Assembly: GCA_026008535.1 (NCBI GenBank)
Contig: BRKX01000011.1
Span: forward strand, 42,640,183-42,704,182
Direction of reading: 5' to 3'
Source: Perilla frutescens
Lineage: Eukaryota > Streptophyta > Magnoliopsida > Lamiales > Lamiaceae
DNA length: 64,000 nucleotides
Below are positions 12,914 through 24,720 of the stretch, piece by piece; the stretch's first letter is position 1; every line of letters begins with the position of its first letter. A model generated the notes under the pieces. That model was not told the DNA's origin. It did not search any database and saw only the letters and a list, made by a program, of their open reading frames with translations. Position numbers and translations under genes: made by a program.

Positions 12914-13412
12914 GAGGAGGTGGACCAAATTGTAGCCGAGCGAAGCCAGCCACTTCCCGATGGTACTGATCCTCCACCCGTAGATAGGAATGCTATCTAT
13001 GTTGAGTGGGCCACCCGATCAGATAAGGGTCGCATTTTCGGGTTAGGGTCTCTGTACTCCGGCACCCAGTTACCTATCGAGACGGCGAGTCATGATTTTA
13101 GTGCCACCTTGCTCTCAATGCTTGCTAATCTTCCAGAGGTTAGGGAGTTGACTTCTCAGCTTCAGACGAGTTGGATGGAACAGGAGAAATTGTTGCAGAA
13201 AATCCACGACCTTAAAGCCAGATAGATGGAGAGTGATGCATTGCAGGCTGAGACAACTAGGTTGAGGGCCTTAATTGACCAGCTTCAGTCAGATCAACGT
13301 GCAGAGGCAGAGACAAGACAGATAGAGGCTGAACAAATGAGAAAGCAGCTTGAGGACACCGAGAGGGCGCATTAGCTAGCTGAAAAAGAGCGTCGCCAGG
13401 ACAAACCTAGGT
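12914..13412 (+). pseudogene. CACTA TNP-like protein, C-terminal part (Transposase_24 type), broken
   Basis: An exon appears to begin after TGCAG at 12913. The open part runs to a TAG at 13223-13225 and contains WATRSDKGRIFGLGS, matching the conserved KGRVFGLGS-type motif of plant Ptta/En/Spm (Transposase_24) proteins. After the stop the same frame continues as a Glu/Gln/Arg-rich coiled-coil segment, again broken by TAG near 13374. The protein is normally a DNA-binding accessory of CACTA transposition. Here the 5' exons cannot be traced and the 3' end runs into gypsy sequence, so it is a fragment. Confidence 0.7.
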
Positions 13413-13469
13413 AGGTACTGATGTGGGAGCAACTTTACCGCCACCTTGATGATCAAGATGGTCCGCCTG

Positions 13470-14595
13470 GTACATGTGGTTCCGAAGAAATGAGGGATTA
13501 CCATGGTGGAGAATGACAAGGGGGAGCAAGTGGCCACCCGAACCACCACCGGATGGCGGATGTGCATTGACTACAGAAAGCTAAATACAGCCACCCGAAA
13601 AGATCATTTCCCTTTACCATTCATTGATCAAATGTTAGACAAACTTGTTGGGCATAGTTTTTATTCCTTTTTAGATGGTTTATCTGACCATTTTTAGGTA
13701 GCTATTGCTCTAGAAGACCAAGTAAAGACTGCCTTTATATTCATGTTCGGAACATTTACATGTAGAAGGATGCCATTTGGGCTTTGCAACGCACCAGGTA
13801 TGTTCCAAAGGTGCATGTTTTCTATCTTTCCTGAAATGATTGTAAATTTCATTGAGGTATTCATGGATGATTTTTCTGTCTTTTTATCTTCATTTTCTGA
13901 TTGTTTGGATAAGTTGGAGCGTGTCTTAAAAAGTTGCATTGAGAGCAACCTCACTCTAAGCTGAGAAAAGAGTCATTTCATGGTCACTGGTGGAATTGTT
14001 CTAGGACACGTGGTGTCTGTGAGGGGATGAGCGTCGACAAGGCTAAGGTAGATGTAATTGAAAAATTACATCCACCTATTAATGTTGAAGAGATTAGAAG
14101 TTTTTTAGGTCATGCAGGTTTCTACCGCGGGTTTATTAAAGACTTCTCCAAAAGCAGTCAACCTTTGTGTCATTTGCTAGCTCAAGATGTTCCATTTCTT
14201 TTTTATGATGAGTGTTTATGTGCTTTTAACACTTTGAAAGAGAATTGATCACTGCACCTGATTGGTTTTTACCATTTGAAATAATGTGTGGTGCATCTAA
14301 TTCTGTTGTGGGAGCTGTCTTGGGGCAGCGTATTAATAAAATGCTTCATTTAATCTACTAGATAGTCTTACTTTAAAAGTGCTCAAATGAATTACACAAC
14401 CACTGAAAAAGAGTTGCTAGTTATTGTTTTCTCATTAGATAAATTTAGGTCTTATATCTTGGGCTCTAAAGCTATTATGCACAACGATCATGCAGCTCTT
14501 AGGTATTTGTTGACCAAACCTCAAGCTAAACCTAGATTTATTAGGTGGACTTTGCTTCTGCGGGAATTTGATGTTCAAATTAAGGATAGAAAGAG
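13470..14595 (+). pseudogene. Gypsy reverse transcriptase and RNase H, first segment
   Basis: RT blocks are recognisable in order: VVPKK, GWRMCIDYRKLN, FPLPFIDQMLDKL, RRMPFGLCNAPGMFQRCM, the catalytic FMDDFSVF near 13862, and FLGHAGFYRGFI. RNase H follows with YTTTEKELL and HNDHAALRYLL. The frame is broken by TGA near 13493, TAG at 13696, TGA at 13962, and a one-base shift near 14025-14030. The catalytic DD pair is intact but the protein is not translatable. The frame runs straight to the LINE target site and resumes on the far side of it. Confidence 0.88.
14580..14595 (+). repeat. Target site duplication, left copy (LINE in gypsy)
   Basis: TTAAGGATAGAAAGAG, matching the right copy at 22423-22438 at 15 of 16 positions. 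The sequence belongs to the gypsy RNase H frame. Confidence 0.88.
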
Positions 14596-15072
14596 GTAGT
14601 GGGTTCTTGTTGCGTTGGGCGTTGGTTTCTCTCTCCTCTTGGAAAATGCTCCGACTTCTCTCTAGACTTTTCCAAGTGTTTTTGTTGTGTTCATGTCGAT
14701 TTCGCATTCTTAGTCCATAAGTTGCATGTGTTTTTGGTTGGATTCTGTGTTTATTTTTATTTATTTTTTCATTTTTAGTTAAAATTTATCCCAAATTTTT
14801 TTTTCTTAGTGCCGTTCTTGTGTTCTTCGTGTTCTTCATTTTATTTTTTGTCTTTTTATCATTTGTTCATCATCGGGTTCTTTTGTTTAGTGTTCTTATT
14901 ATGTCTCCCGTCTCATGACGGATCTGTCTCGGGAATTAGGAGGAGAAAATGGAGATTCAAACCGGCCTCCATTAGCGTCGGTTGGGAATAGAGATCCTGG
15001 GGATTCTTTGAAGACGGTGAAAGGAGTGTCGAAACGGGAGACGGTGAAAGGAAGAAAGAGATTGAAGAAAAA

Positions 15073-17980
15073 TTGAAAAAAGATATTTCTCGTGTTAATT
15101 CATCAGTGACGGCGGAGAGTGGTGTAGATGGTGAAGTGTCGTATGATGATGGCGATATTGGTAAGGATGCTGAACAAAATGTTGTTTATTATGATGTAAA
15201 GCCTCTGCAAGTAGTGGAGGCAGGTTCTTATAGTGGAACATCATCTCTTGAGGATCAACCTGAAGGTCGGGGTTTTCTTGTGGAGTTTAGGCAACCGATG
15301 GATGATGTTTTAGATGATCATAGTGGGTCGAGTTATTTTGATGAGGATGAGTTTCAGCGTGAGAAAGAAGATGATAATAGGATGACAGAGAACAAATTTA
15401 AGAGATATTTATTTAATGATACTACGTCGGAGGGTGATCGGGATCAGGAGCCTGAAATTTTGCATGGACAGTCATCGAAAACTGGAGGTTTTGGTCTGAA
15501 TAATTTGTAGAATCCGGTTGTCAATAGTCAGCCTTGTGATGCTTCCGATAAGGTGTTTGATCTTCATATGGACTCAGTGGCTTCAGTTATGGATATTAAG
15601 ACATCTAGGTTCGTTGCATCTTTATCTCTAGATCATGATAAGGTAAATTTGAAATTTAGGAGGAAAGCGGAATCAGTATCCCACAAAATCGGCATCCGTT
15701 TCAAACATTTCTTATTTAGAGAACGCAATACCGCTTGATGAAAACCCTAATATTTTGAACTTTCATGCCATGCATGGGACTGTTGCGTCCAGCCTCTCAT
15801 TGACCCCTACTCAGCCTGATTTAGCAGCGGTTCCTAACCCTTTCTAGTATATGTCGAACCCACACCTAATTATCCATAATCTACACTCTGAGGCTCGCTC
15901 GCACGTTCAATCTGATTTGGTTCAACCACCCTTAAGTTCCCCACTCCTTGAGATGACCGAAAGCCAAATCACGTTTGATAATATTGAGGCTCAGCCCTTG
16001 CTTCTAATTAATTTAAATTCTAAATTTACTCAATCGGGTCTTGGGCCGCAATTATGTGATTTTCCCCCTCTTCCTTTAAAAAATAAAAACAACCCAGCCC
16101 ATTTATCTCATAACCCTTTTTTCTCTCATTCTGGGCCGTCTCTACAAATTAATCCCCAGCCCAACTCTCAAATTAATCCCACTCAGCCCATTTTCACAAA
16201 TAATTCTGTAAAAAAAAATTCTCAATAGAAAGCGTCTACTATCATGGCAGCGAGTTCTATTGATGTTGTGATAACTGAAAACTCTCCCCATGCTAATGAT
16301 ATGCAACAAGATGGTCTACATATTGATGATAATCGAAGTAATAAGGATGGAAATGATAATTATATGGATTTCTAAGTGTTCTCCGTGCCCCGATTGTCAA
16401 AAATGGCCTCGTCATTTTTAATCATGTTGTTCTTAAAGATATCAGCTCCGTAGATGTTCGGAAAGGTAAGCTGGTCTTGCTTTTTAATAAAACTGATCAC
16501 GATTTTCTTGCAGGTCAAATGGGGCTCGCATTAGTTAGAAAATTCTCCCACGCTATCCCCATCTCGGCGCACATTGAAAAAGCTCTCCAGAATATTCAAC
16601 TCAAAGGTAATTTGTCGTGGTTTTTTCTAAATGCTAGGCATATATTGATCAGATTAACTCATGAGATTGATTATGTTGAATTACTTAAAGGTGCTATTGT
16701 TTTGCCAATTTGGTATGTTAATGGTTGCCTAATGCAAGTGTTTAAGTGGACTTCGGGTATCCCGGCTTTTGAAACTTTTGTATTTGCTATTTGGATAACT
16801 TTGCCTGGTTTACCACTACTTTTATTCGATCATAGTGCTTTGTACAAAATTGGTTCTATGTTTGGTAATCCAATTCAGATTAAGCATGCCACTGCCTCTC
16901 ATTCTAGAGGTTCATTTGTAAAAATATGTGTTGAAATAGATCTTACTAGAATGCAACCTGAATCTATTTTGTTGAATATGGATGGCATTGAGATGTCCCA
17001 ACGAGTGATTTTTGATAAATTACCTCTATATTGTGTGGAGTGCAAGCATATTGAGCATGGGAGGGATACTTGTGTTCTTGCAGGTAATGCGCCGGCCCCC
17101 ATCGATAATACAATTCTCATCCTCATTATAGAGATAAAGAAAAAGGTGCTATGGTTAATCAGGATTCGAATAAAGAAGTTCAGGAAGAGCATGTTTGTTC
17201 TAGTAAAGGAAATAATGGTAATGCAAATAAAGGGTGGCAACAGGTTGATCGTCGTAAGAAAAAGCAAGCACATGCTGGTCCGAGACAAGTGATGAATGTT
17301 GGGAATCGATTTCGGGTTTTAAATGAGGCTGGGTTAAATCCAATTGATGCTCAGAATGATGTTCCTCCTCGTGATTATGTTCAATGTGATATGGATGGTT
17401 TTAAAAAATCTGTTGAGGCTAGTAAAGTTGTTGGCATTTCGGTTGATAATGAGCGAAGGAAGCATCAATATTTTGTTGATAATGTGAGGATTAATGCTGC
17501 AGAAAACAAGGTAGCTCATGTTGCGTTGGATTTAATTTCAAATTCTAGGCAGATTGATAGAGTTGTTATGTAGAAGAATCATCTAGAAAGTCGGCTGGAC
17601 TTAATGATCGTCGGGAATTTGTTGTTGGGCCGATTACCGTGAATAATGCCTAAGAGAGATCTGCTATTTTGCTGGGTTTAAATATGCCAGATAACGAGGC
17701 TTTAAGTCCTTTGCAAATAGCTGTTGAAGATAGGAGAGTCCGAAATCGTGCTCAAGTGTTTGATGAAGGTGGCAACAAGTTTGATAGATCAAGATTAATG
17801 CAATCCTGTCAACCTGCTAATCGTAATCCCATGCAAGAGAGTAAGAATGTTGTTGAGTCTAGTGTTGATGCGGCAGTTTGTAATGAACCAAGTAATGACG
17901 CTCTATTATCTCCCATGCACACGTCACCATTGGTGCTTGGTCAAGACAAGGAGATCCCATTTTCTCTTATGAAGCTCTAA
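15073..17980 (+). pseudogene. LINE ORF1 (DUF4283 and CCHC knuckle), broken
   Basis: Several open segments in more than one frame: an acidic N-terminal part (15073-15510, continuing to 15738), a Ser/Pro/Asn-rich part (15851-16228), the conserved globular part (16477-17292), a basic part (17151-17573) and a C-terminal part (17669-17980). The 16477 segment looks like plant LINE ORF1 DUF4283, ending in the knuckle CVECKHIEHGRDTC (C-x2-C-x4-H-x4-C). ORF1 proteins bind the LINE RNA and form the ribonucleoprotein. The start codon is uncertain. Frameshifts near 15500-15850, 16230-16480 and 17100-17300 prevent translation. Confidence 0.8.
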
Positions 17981-17986
17981 TTTTTT

Positions 17987-20900
17987 ATGTCTATTCAGAT
18001 ATTAATTTGGAATGCACGAGGCTTATGATCAAAAGCTAAGTGTGGGCATTTGTATAATTTGATCAGATCGCATCATTTGTCTATTGTGGTTATAATTGAG
18101 CCAAAAGTTCAGTTTGATTCGGATTTGTTTGGGCGCCATTTTGGTCTCAGTCTAATGGCGTCTAATGTGTCGAATCATATCTGAGTTTTTTCTGCTCATG
18201 GTTTCACTGTTTCTGTTAAGTTTGATTTTGCTTAGTTACTTCATGTTCATGTTGATTCTTCTTTGCTATCTCGGCCGGTGTTCTTATATTTGGTTTACGG
18301 TCGGCATAAAAGGGTGGAGAGACTCGAGCTTTAGGAGCAGTTGAGGGATATTGCGTTATTGATTGATGGTAGACCGTGGATGGTTGGAGGCGATTTCAAT
18401 ATCTTCTTAACTGATGAGGAGGTGGAGAATGGTTCTTCTGATCGTCACAAGGAGATGATAGATTTCGGTGATGTTATCTTTGACTGCTAGCTTATCGATC
18501 CGGGCTTTGATGGTGCGTGGTTTACTTGGGAGAGATCATCTACTGGGCTCAGAGAGAGATTGGATAGGGTGCTGCTGGAGGAGTTCTGGACTTCTGTTTT
18601 TGATGTTACTCGGGTGACTCATTTGGCTAGGCATACGTCTGATCACGCTCCTCTGTTGGTCAGATGCCAGTTCCTTGCCGAGATACCCAAGTCTGCTTTC
18701 AGATTTTAGAACATGTAGATTCGGCATCACACTTTTCGGGATACGGTTCAGGAGGAGTGGCCTGTTCCGACTGGATTTAGCGGCATGATGAACATGCAGT
18801 GCAAGCTGGAGCGGCGGCTAAAACAATGGAACTGGGATGTTTTTGGATATGTTTTCGATCGTGTGAGATAGGCAGATGAGGCTATGATTGTTGCTCAGGC
18901 GTCTTATGATGCTCTTCCTACCCTTGAAGCCCGTGCTAAGCTTAATCACTGTATGGCTCAGTATGTGTTGAGGTTGAGGATGGAGAAGGATTTTTAGAGG
19001 CAGAAGGTGGCGGTCAGATGGGTGACTGAGGGTGAGAGGAACTCCAGATTCTGTCAGGGATGGGTGAAGCAGAAGTGCTGCAAGTCGAGGATTTATGTGA
19101 TTGAGGATGGTGGGTGCGTGATTGAGGATGATGCGGAGATCCGGGCTTCGGCTGTAGGGTTCTTTCAGAGGCTTCTCATGTCTGACATTCCTCAGTTAGC
19201 AGAGCCGGACTTTAGCTGTATTCAAGGGATCCCGTCTGAGATGGATACCGGTGGTTTGTATGTTGTGCCGGATATGGATGAGGTTTGGGCTGTTGTGTTT
19301 GGTATCAGTGGAGACAGTACTCCGGGATCAGATGGTTTCACTTCTTTGTTCTTTCAGCATTGTTGGGATCTTGTGGCTGGTGATGTTGTGGGGGCAGTGG
19401 AGGATTTCTTCTCGGGTTCACAAATGTCGAGCAGCTTCACTGCCACGACCATTGTACTTTTACCTAAGAATGAGAGGCCAGTTACTTGGACGGATTTTCG
19501 CCCTATATCTCTGTACAATGTGACCAATAAAATCATCACAAAGATTATGACTACACGGTTGGCCCCGTTCTTACTTGCCGTGTTAGCTCCGAATCAGAGT
19601 GTCTTTGTTAAGGGTTGGTTGCTCAGTGATAGTGTCTTGCTTGCGTAGGAGATGATTTGAGATCTTCACGTCAGCCGTGAGATTCCAAATATTGCTCTGA
19701 AGCTTGACATGGCAAAGACTTATGACCGAGTACGGTGGCCTAGTCTTCTGGGTGTTCTTCGGCACATGGGGTTTCCTTCGATGTGGATTGATATGATTAG
19801 TAGATACATTAGAGATTGTTGGTTCTCGATTCTTGTGAATGGGGCACTGGCTGGTTTCTTCCTTTCTTCTCGGGGTTTGTGGCAGGGAGATCCTCTTTAT
19901 CCTTCTCTGTTTATGTTGGCTGCTGATTATTTGTCAAGGACTCTAGACCGTTTGATTTGTGGGGATCCTGATATGGTTTTCAAGATGATAAAGTGGGGCT
20001 TTCCAGCATCTCACCTCTTCTATGCTGATGATATTATTATCTTCACGAGATCTTCGTCGGTCTGCTTAGAGAGGTTGATAGAGTGTCTAGATCACTATGT
20101 GAAGGTTTCAGGTTAGCTCGTGAACCGGGAGAAGAGTAGCTTCTATATTACTGAGAAGTAATATAGAACCAATCTGGCAGCAGTAGATCCAGTCTGTTTA
20201 TGGGTATCAGCATGGATCTTTACCTTTCACTTATCTGGGTAACCCGATTTACAGAGGTTTTCTGAAGGCTTCCATTTTCTAACCCCTTCGACAGTGGTTG
20301 AGTGTCAGGATCCATAGTTGGTGTCATAGGCATCTTTCCTTTGACGGCATATTAAGAGCACTCTTGCCACTATCCCTATTCACATATTTCAGGTGATGGA
20401 TCCCCCTCAGAGGGTGCTCCATCAGCTTGAGCAGATGATCACCCGGTTCTTCTGGGGGTCAGTAGGGGAATAGAGGAAGATGCATTGGATCAGCTGAGAG
20501 ACTATTTAGCTGCCGGTGGATGAGGGTGGTTTGGGTATTCGGAGGTTTGGGGATCTAGTCACAGCTTTCAATTGGAAGCTCTGGTGGCGGTTCAGATCTC
20601 AGGAATCTCTATGGGCTCGATATATGAGGCAAAAGTACTGTCGTCAATCTCATCCGGAGAGAGTGCCTTTGCGGAAGTCTGATAGCAGGGTATGGAGGAG
20701 GCTTCTCAGAGTTGGCATACAGGCTCAGGAGCATATCAGGTGGACCTTGGGGGCCGGTGAGGTAAGCTTCTGGGATGATGTTTGGTATGATGACTTGTCT
20801 TTATCTGCTTTCTCTCCTACTACTGTGTTTGATCATACGTCTGTTGATTGGTATTTTGATGGTGAGTCATGGTCTATGCCTCATCTGTATGCGTTATGTG

Positions 20901-22070
20901 CTCATTTTGCTTTGTCTGATAGGTTGATTGATTTGCTGAGCCGGACTCCTGTGCTGTGGGAGAAGAGGGATAGCATGTGGTAGAATTTGACTTCTACTAG
21001 TGAGTTCTTTTTGACCTCTGCATAGGATCAGGTCAGGTACCGGCGGCCCGAGCGGCCTCTTTTCAGGCCCATTTGGCATGATTGCATTACTCCCACCATT
21101 TTTATTTTCCTCTAGTGTTTATTGCATGGTAGAGTCTCTGTTGATGTGTGTCTCCAGTCCCGTTGTACTCATCTTGCCTCCCGTTGTCATTATTGTGATG
21201 ATCCGCAGGTCGAGTCCTCAAAAGCATATTTTTCTTTGGTCTGAGTCTGCAAAATCAGTTCAGGCTTATATTGCGTCTTGGTTTTACACTTCTGCACCAC
21301 ATGTACATACAGTCACACAGGCTTTTGGGTTTTGGAGGGGGTTGTTTCCACGATCCTCTTCGAAGCACATCAGTTTCTTGCTTCATTGCCGTGCATTTTG
21401 GTTTCTTTGGACGGAGAGGAACAACCGCAAACATCGCGGGGTTTCTTTTCTTGTTTCTCACATTGTTTGGCAGGTTAAGTGTCATCTCCGACTTTTGGTT
21501 TCGGCTAGGAAGCTCCTTCCACAGCATTGGTTGGGCTGTTATCCGCAGGTGCCTTTCATGCCCGTCTCTGACCCTGTTCCGAGATCTCTCCGGTCTCGAA
21601 TGGTGTCGTGACGGCCTCCTGAGGCACCATAGATCAAGCTCAACATGGATGGTTCATATTCGACCGATCTCTAGATGGCGGCAAATGGAGGAGGTTTGGT
21701 TCGGAATTACTCGGGTTCTCTTCTGGCAGGTTTCTGCATGTCTCTTCGGGCCGCATCAAGTTTTAACGCGGAGTTCCAGGCATTGCTTCATGGGTTGCGA
21801 CTCGCTGTGCAGTATTCAGATCATATCTGGATTGAGATGGATGTTGCCTCAGTGGTGTCGGTGTTGCAGTCGGGCCGGTCCAATTCGGCTGTGACTCAGC
21901 ACACGTTGACGTCCATTCGGTTGTTATACCGCAGATGATATGTTCAATTCTCCCATATCTATCATGAGGGGAATCGAGCTGCGAACTTTCTTGTAGGTAG
22001 GGAGTTCAGACCCCTACGCTCACCTTTTATGATTCAGGTTCTGCTCCACGATATTTTCTCTTCTTGGTGA
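17987..22070 (+). pseudogene. LINE ORF2: endonuclease, reverse transcriptase, RNase H, broken
   Basis: It begins ATG at 17987, six bases after the ORF1 stop. The endonuclease shows ILIWNARGL, IEPKV, GGDFNIFL and the SDHAPLLV block. The RT shows PGSDGFTSLFF, RPISLYNVTNKI, GDPLYPSLF and the catalytic LFYADDIIIF near 20020. A zinc-binding RT-associated region (about 21010-21450) and an RNase H domain (21640-22000, with NAEFQALLHGLRLA and YHEGNRAAN) follow. The frame carries well over a dozen stops, almost all TAG or TGA, for example at 18233, 18488, 18707, 18716, 18869, 18995, 19646, 20114, 20981, 21672 and 21937. A frame disruption lies near 20150-20450. It is a recognisable but dead copy. Confidence 0.9.
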
Positions 22071-22413
22071 GGATGGGTCGGTTGGGTTATCCCAACTTTC
22101 ATTTTAGATATAGTTAGATGATGATGTTTTTCAGTTATGTCTTGTTCTCGTTTCTTGTTGGTTCTTGTTTGGAGTTACAGTCTTTCTCGGGCTGTACTTC
22201 ATGTTATGTATTTCATTTCGTTTTTGGGGTTAGCATCTGGTCTGTGGATGCATCCTCTATTAGTTGTTTCTTTGTTTCTAGTTGAGTACTTAGTTAGGGG
22301 TGTGTTCACTTTTGGGACACATTCCACCTATGACTTTGTACGAGATGATTTGCGAGTTATATACATGCTGGGCATGGTGTCGAATACCTCACTCCTTTTA
22401 GGGGTGTTTTTTT

Positions 22414-22422
22414 AAAAAAAAA
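22414..22422 (+). other. LINE 3' A-tail
   Basis: Nine consecutive A residues directly precede the right target duplication, as expected for target-primed reverse transcription. Confidence 0.8.
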
Positions 22423-22438
22423 TTAAGTATAGAAAGAG
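22423..22438 (+). repeat. Target site duplication, right copy (LINE in gypsy)
   Basis: TTAAGTATAGAAAGAG, one mismatch from the left copy at 14580-14595. The gypsy frame resumes immediately after it with CENVVADHLSRL. Confidence 0.88.
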
Positions 22439-23850
22439 ATGTGAAAATGTTGTGGCGGATCATCTATCTCGTCTTCCTATTGATGATACTCTGTGTGTAA
22501 GTAGAGTTATTTCGGATGCATTCACATATGAGCATGTCTTTGAGCTTTTCACTATTTATTGGTTTGCTGACATTGTTAACTATCTCGTTTGTGGTAAACT
22601 ATGCCCTAATCTTACTTCTCAAGAGAAGAATAGATTCTTAACAATGTGCAAGTACTACCATTGGGATGATCCCAACCTTTTCCATCTGGGCAAGGATGAA
22701 GTTATCAGGAGTTGCATCTCCGATGAGGAAAAACAAAATGTTTTGGACTGTTGCCATGCATCACATTGTGGAGGAGGACACTTTGGAGGATAAAAGACAG
22801 CTCGCAAGGTCCTGCAATCCGGTTTGTATTGGATTACCTTATTTAAGGATGCTTATAATTTTTGTCTTTCTTGCGATAAATGCCAATAAGTTAGATCTAT
22901 AGGAAGAAGGAATGAGATGCCCCTTAATGTCAACCTTGTGGCTGAAATCTTTGATGTTTGGGGTATTAATTTTTATGGGTCCATTTTCAAGCTCTTTTGG
23001 ATTTGGATATATCTTGTTAGTTGTTGATTATGTGTCTAAATGGGTTAAGGCTATCTCCACTAGAACTTGTGATGCTAACATGGTCATTAAGTTTGTGCAG
23101 GAGCACATATTGAGCAGGTTTGGATTTTCCCGGGCTATCATCAATGATGACAGATTGCATTTTCAAAACAAACTCTTTGAAAGATTGGTGAAGAAGAATG
23201 CCATCACTCACAAGGTGGCCACTCCATACCATCCACAGACATCCTGTCAAGTAGAAACAAGTAACAAACAAATTTAGGGGATCTTGAAGAAGACCATGAA
23301 CGTGTCTAGAAAAGATTAGTCCATCAAGCTACTAAACGCCCTATGGGCATATCGAATGGCTTACAAGACTATTCTGGGAATGAGTCTATACCGCCTCATT
23401 TATGGGAAGGCATGCCATCTTCCAGTGGAGATCAAGCACAATGCCTTTTGGGCTATAAAAACGGTCAACTTTGATCTGAAAAATGCAGGAAAATGATCTT
23501 TATAGTTCTCCGAGCTTGATGAATTGAAAAATGAAGCTTATGAGAATTTACGAATCTACAAAGGCAAAGTGAAGAAGCTTCACGATAAATGCATTCTGAG
23601 GAAAGGGCTCACCCGGGCATGAGAGTACTTCTGTTCAATACTCGTCTGAGACTATTCCTGGAGAAGTTGAAGTCTCGATGGAGTGGGCCATTTTTTTATC
23701 ATCAAAGTGTTCCCCTATGGGGTGGTCAAACTGCCTAATCCTTGGATCAGGGTGTCGTTCCAAGTCAACGGGCACCGTGCTAAACCATACTTTGAAGAAC
23801 AACTCCTAGAACATGGTGTCGAGTCAATCATGCTCGATGATTCCATATGA
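22439..23850 (+). pseudogene. Gypsy RNase H end and integrase, second segment
   Basis: It starts with VADHLSRLP, the usual plant gypsy link between RNase H and integrase. The H2C2 zinc finger is visible as HASHCGGGHFGG, then CLSCDKCQ in the next segment. The catalytic core shows VVDYVSKWVKA, INDDRLHFQN and HPQTSCQVETSN. A C-terminal part with HLPVEIKHNAFWAI and GHRAKPYFEEQL follows. Stops at about 22790, 22899 and 23276, and others, break the frame. Integrase would insert the cDNA copy into the genome; this copy cannot. Confidence 0.85.
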
Positions 23851-23870
23851 TTTGTTTTCTGATATTTTGT

Positions 23871-23915
23871 CCAGCTCGGGACTTTAAAATGAGTGCTACA
23901 TGGGAGGTAACCTAT
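23871..23915 (+). other. Conserved post-integrase box of plant gypsy elements
   Basis: Text of the form AGCTCGGGACTTTAAA, then GAGTGCTACATGGGAGGTAACC lies directly after the integrase end. The second gypsy element has the counterpart at 60846-60897 on the other strand, with CTCGGGAGACAACCCGAGC. Such boxes occur widely in Athila-like elements; their function is not established. Confidence 0.55.
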
Positions 23916-24067
23916 GATTTTTACTGCTTTTTTATTTTGGATAATTTTTACTTTTTATGCTTTGGAATTTTTGCGTGTATGGTTGTTTTATAGAGAGAAA
24001 ATGGTGTATTTTTGCACTGCTCAGAAGTTATGTGAACAAAATAAAGGCCTGACCTGAAAAAGCATAG

Positions 24068-24405
24068 CCAGCCAACGCTGGACCTCAGTCGCCGCTAGGC
24101 ATACATCTCGACATATACAGCTCAGTCAGTGCTGGCCCTCAGCGAGCGTTGAAGAGATTCCTGAAGGGAAGACACCGCTAGTGTTGGACCCCAGCCGGCA
24201 CTAGGTTAAAACTACAATATTGAACCCAGCTGGCACTGGACCTCAGTGACCACTGGGCATGTTTCTTGACTCCCATGGCCCAGCCAGCACTGACATTCAG
24301 CGGGCACTGGCCTATTTTAAGAAAAACTAGACTCAGCCAGCGCTGGGTTCTCCTTGTTCCGTGCAGATCCAACGCGCACTGAAGGGTAGCGAGCGCTGAC
24401 CCTCC
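24068..24405 (+). repeat. Degenerate GC-rich repeat cluster in the gypsy untranslated region
   Basis: Short variants of CCAGCCAGCGCTGG and CCTCAGCGGGCACTGG recur about every 25-50 bases, with a weaker cluster at 24599-24672. The region is far more GC-rich than its surroundings and has local dyad symmetry (AGCGCT). Confidence 0.6.
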
Positions 24406-24720
24406 TTTCTTATTAAAATCCAACACTCACTAAGCCCAAATTTTCACACCTCATTCCATTCGTTTCTGTCGTTCCTCTCACATATATCTCACCAACAAGC
24501 ATTTCGAATCACTTCACTTCAGACCATATCACATATACTAAACATCCACACCCAGCTTCCGCTTCTACCCAGAGCTCAGTGCCCTGAGCTCTGCCATTCA
24601 ACCCAGCCACCGCTGAACACCTCTCCACTCACGAACCCAGCCACTGCTCATACGCAGCCGGTGCTGCCTCCTTCTACTCTAATTTCTCCATTTATTTCCC
24701 TTCTATTTTCAAATACAAAA

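Larger units (their letters stand above)
11213..13469 (+). mobile_element. CACTA (En/Spm) transposon, left part only
   Basis: The sequence starts CACTACAAAAAAATTCC, the classic plant CACTA terminus. It is followed within 200 bases by several GACGGG-containing subterminal motifs (AGTGACGGGG near 11250, 11288 and 11391, and related forms). A possible non-coding first exon with a CT-rich leader ends near 11590 at CCAG|GT. A TNP-like coding remnant follows at 12914. No matching TAGTG right end was found in the window; the element stops where gypsy sequence starts, near 13470. Confidence 0.72.
14596..22422 (+). mobile_element. L1-type LINE, near full length, inserted in the gypsy element
   Basis: A 7.8 kb insertion with a 16-bp target duplication on both sides and an A-rich 3' end (22414-22422). 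It contains a 5' untranslated region, ORF1 with a DUF4283-type domain and zinc knuckle, and ORF2 with endonuclease, reverse transcriptase, zinc-binding and RNase H domains. Removing it and one target copy rejoins the gypsy reading frame, so the boundaries are firm. Multiple stops show it is inactive. Confidence 0.92.
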
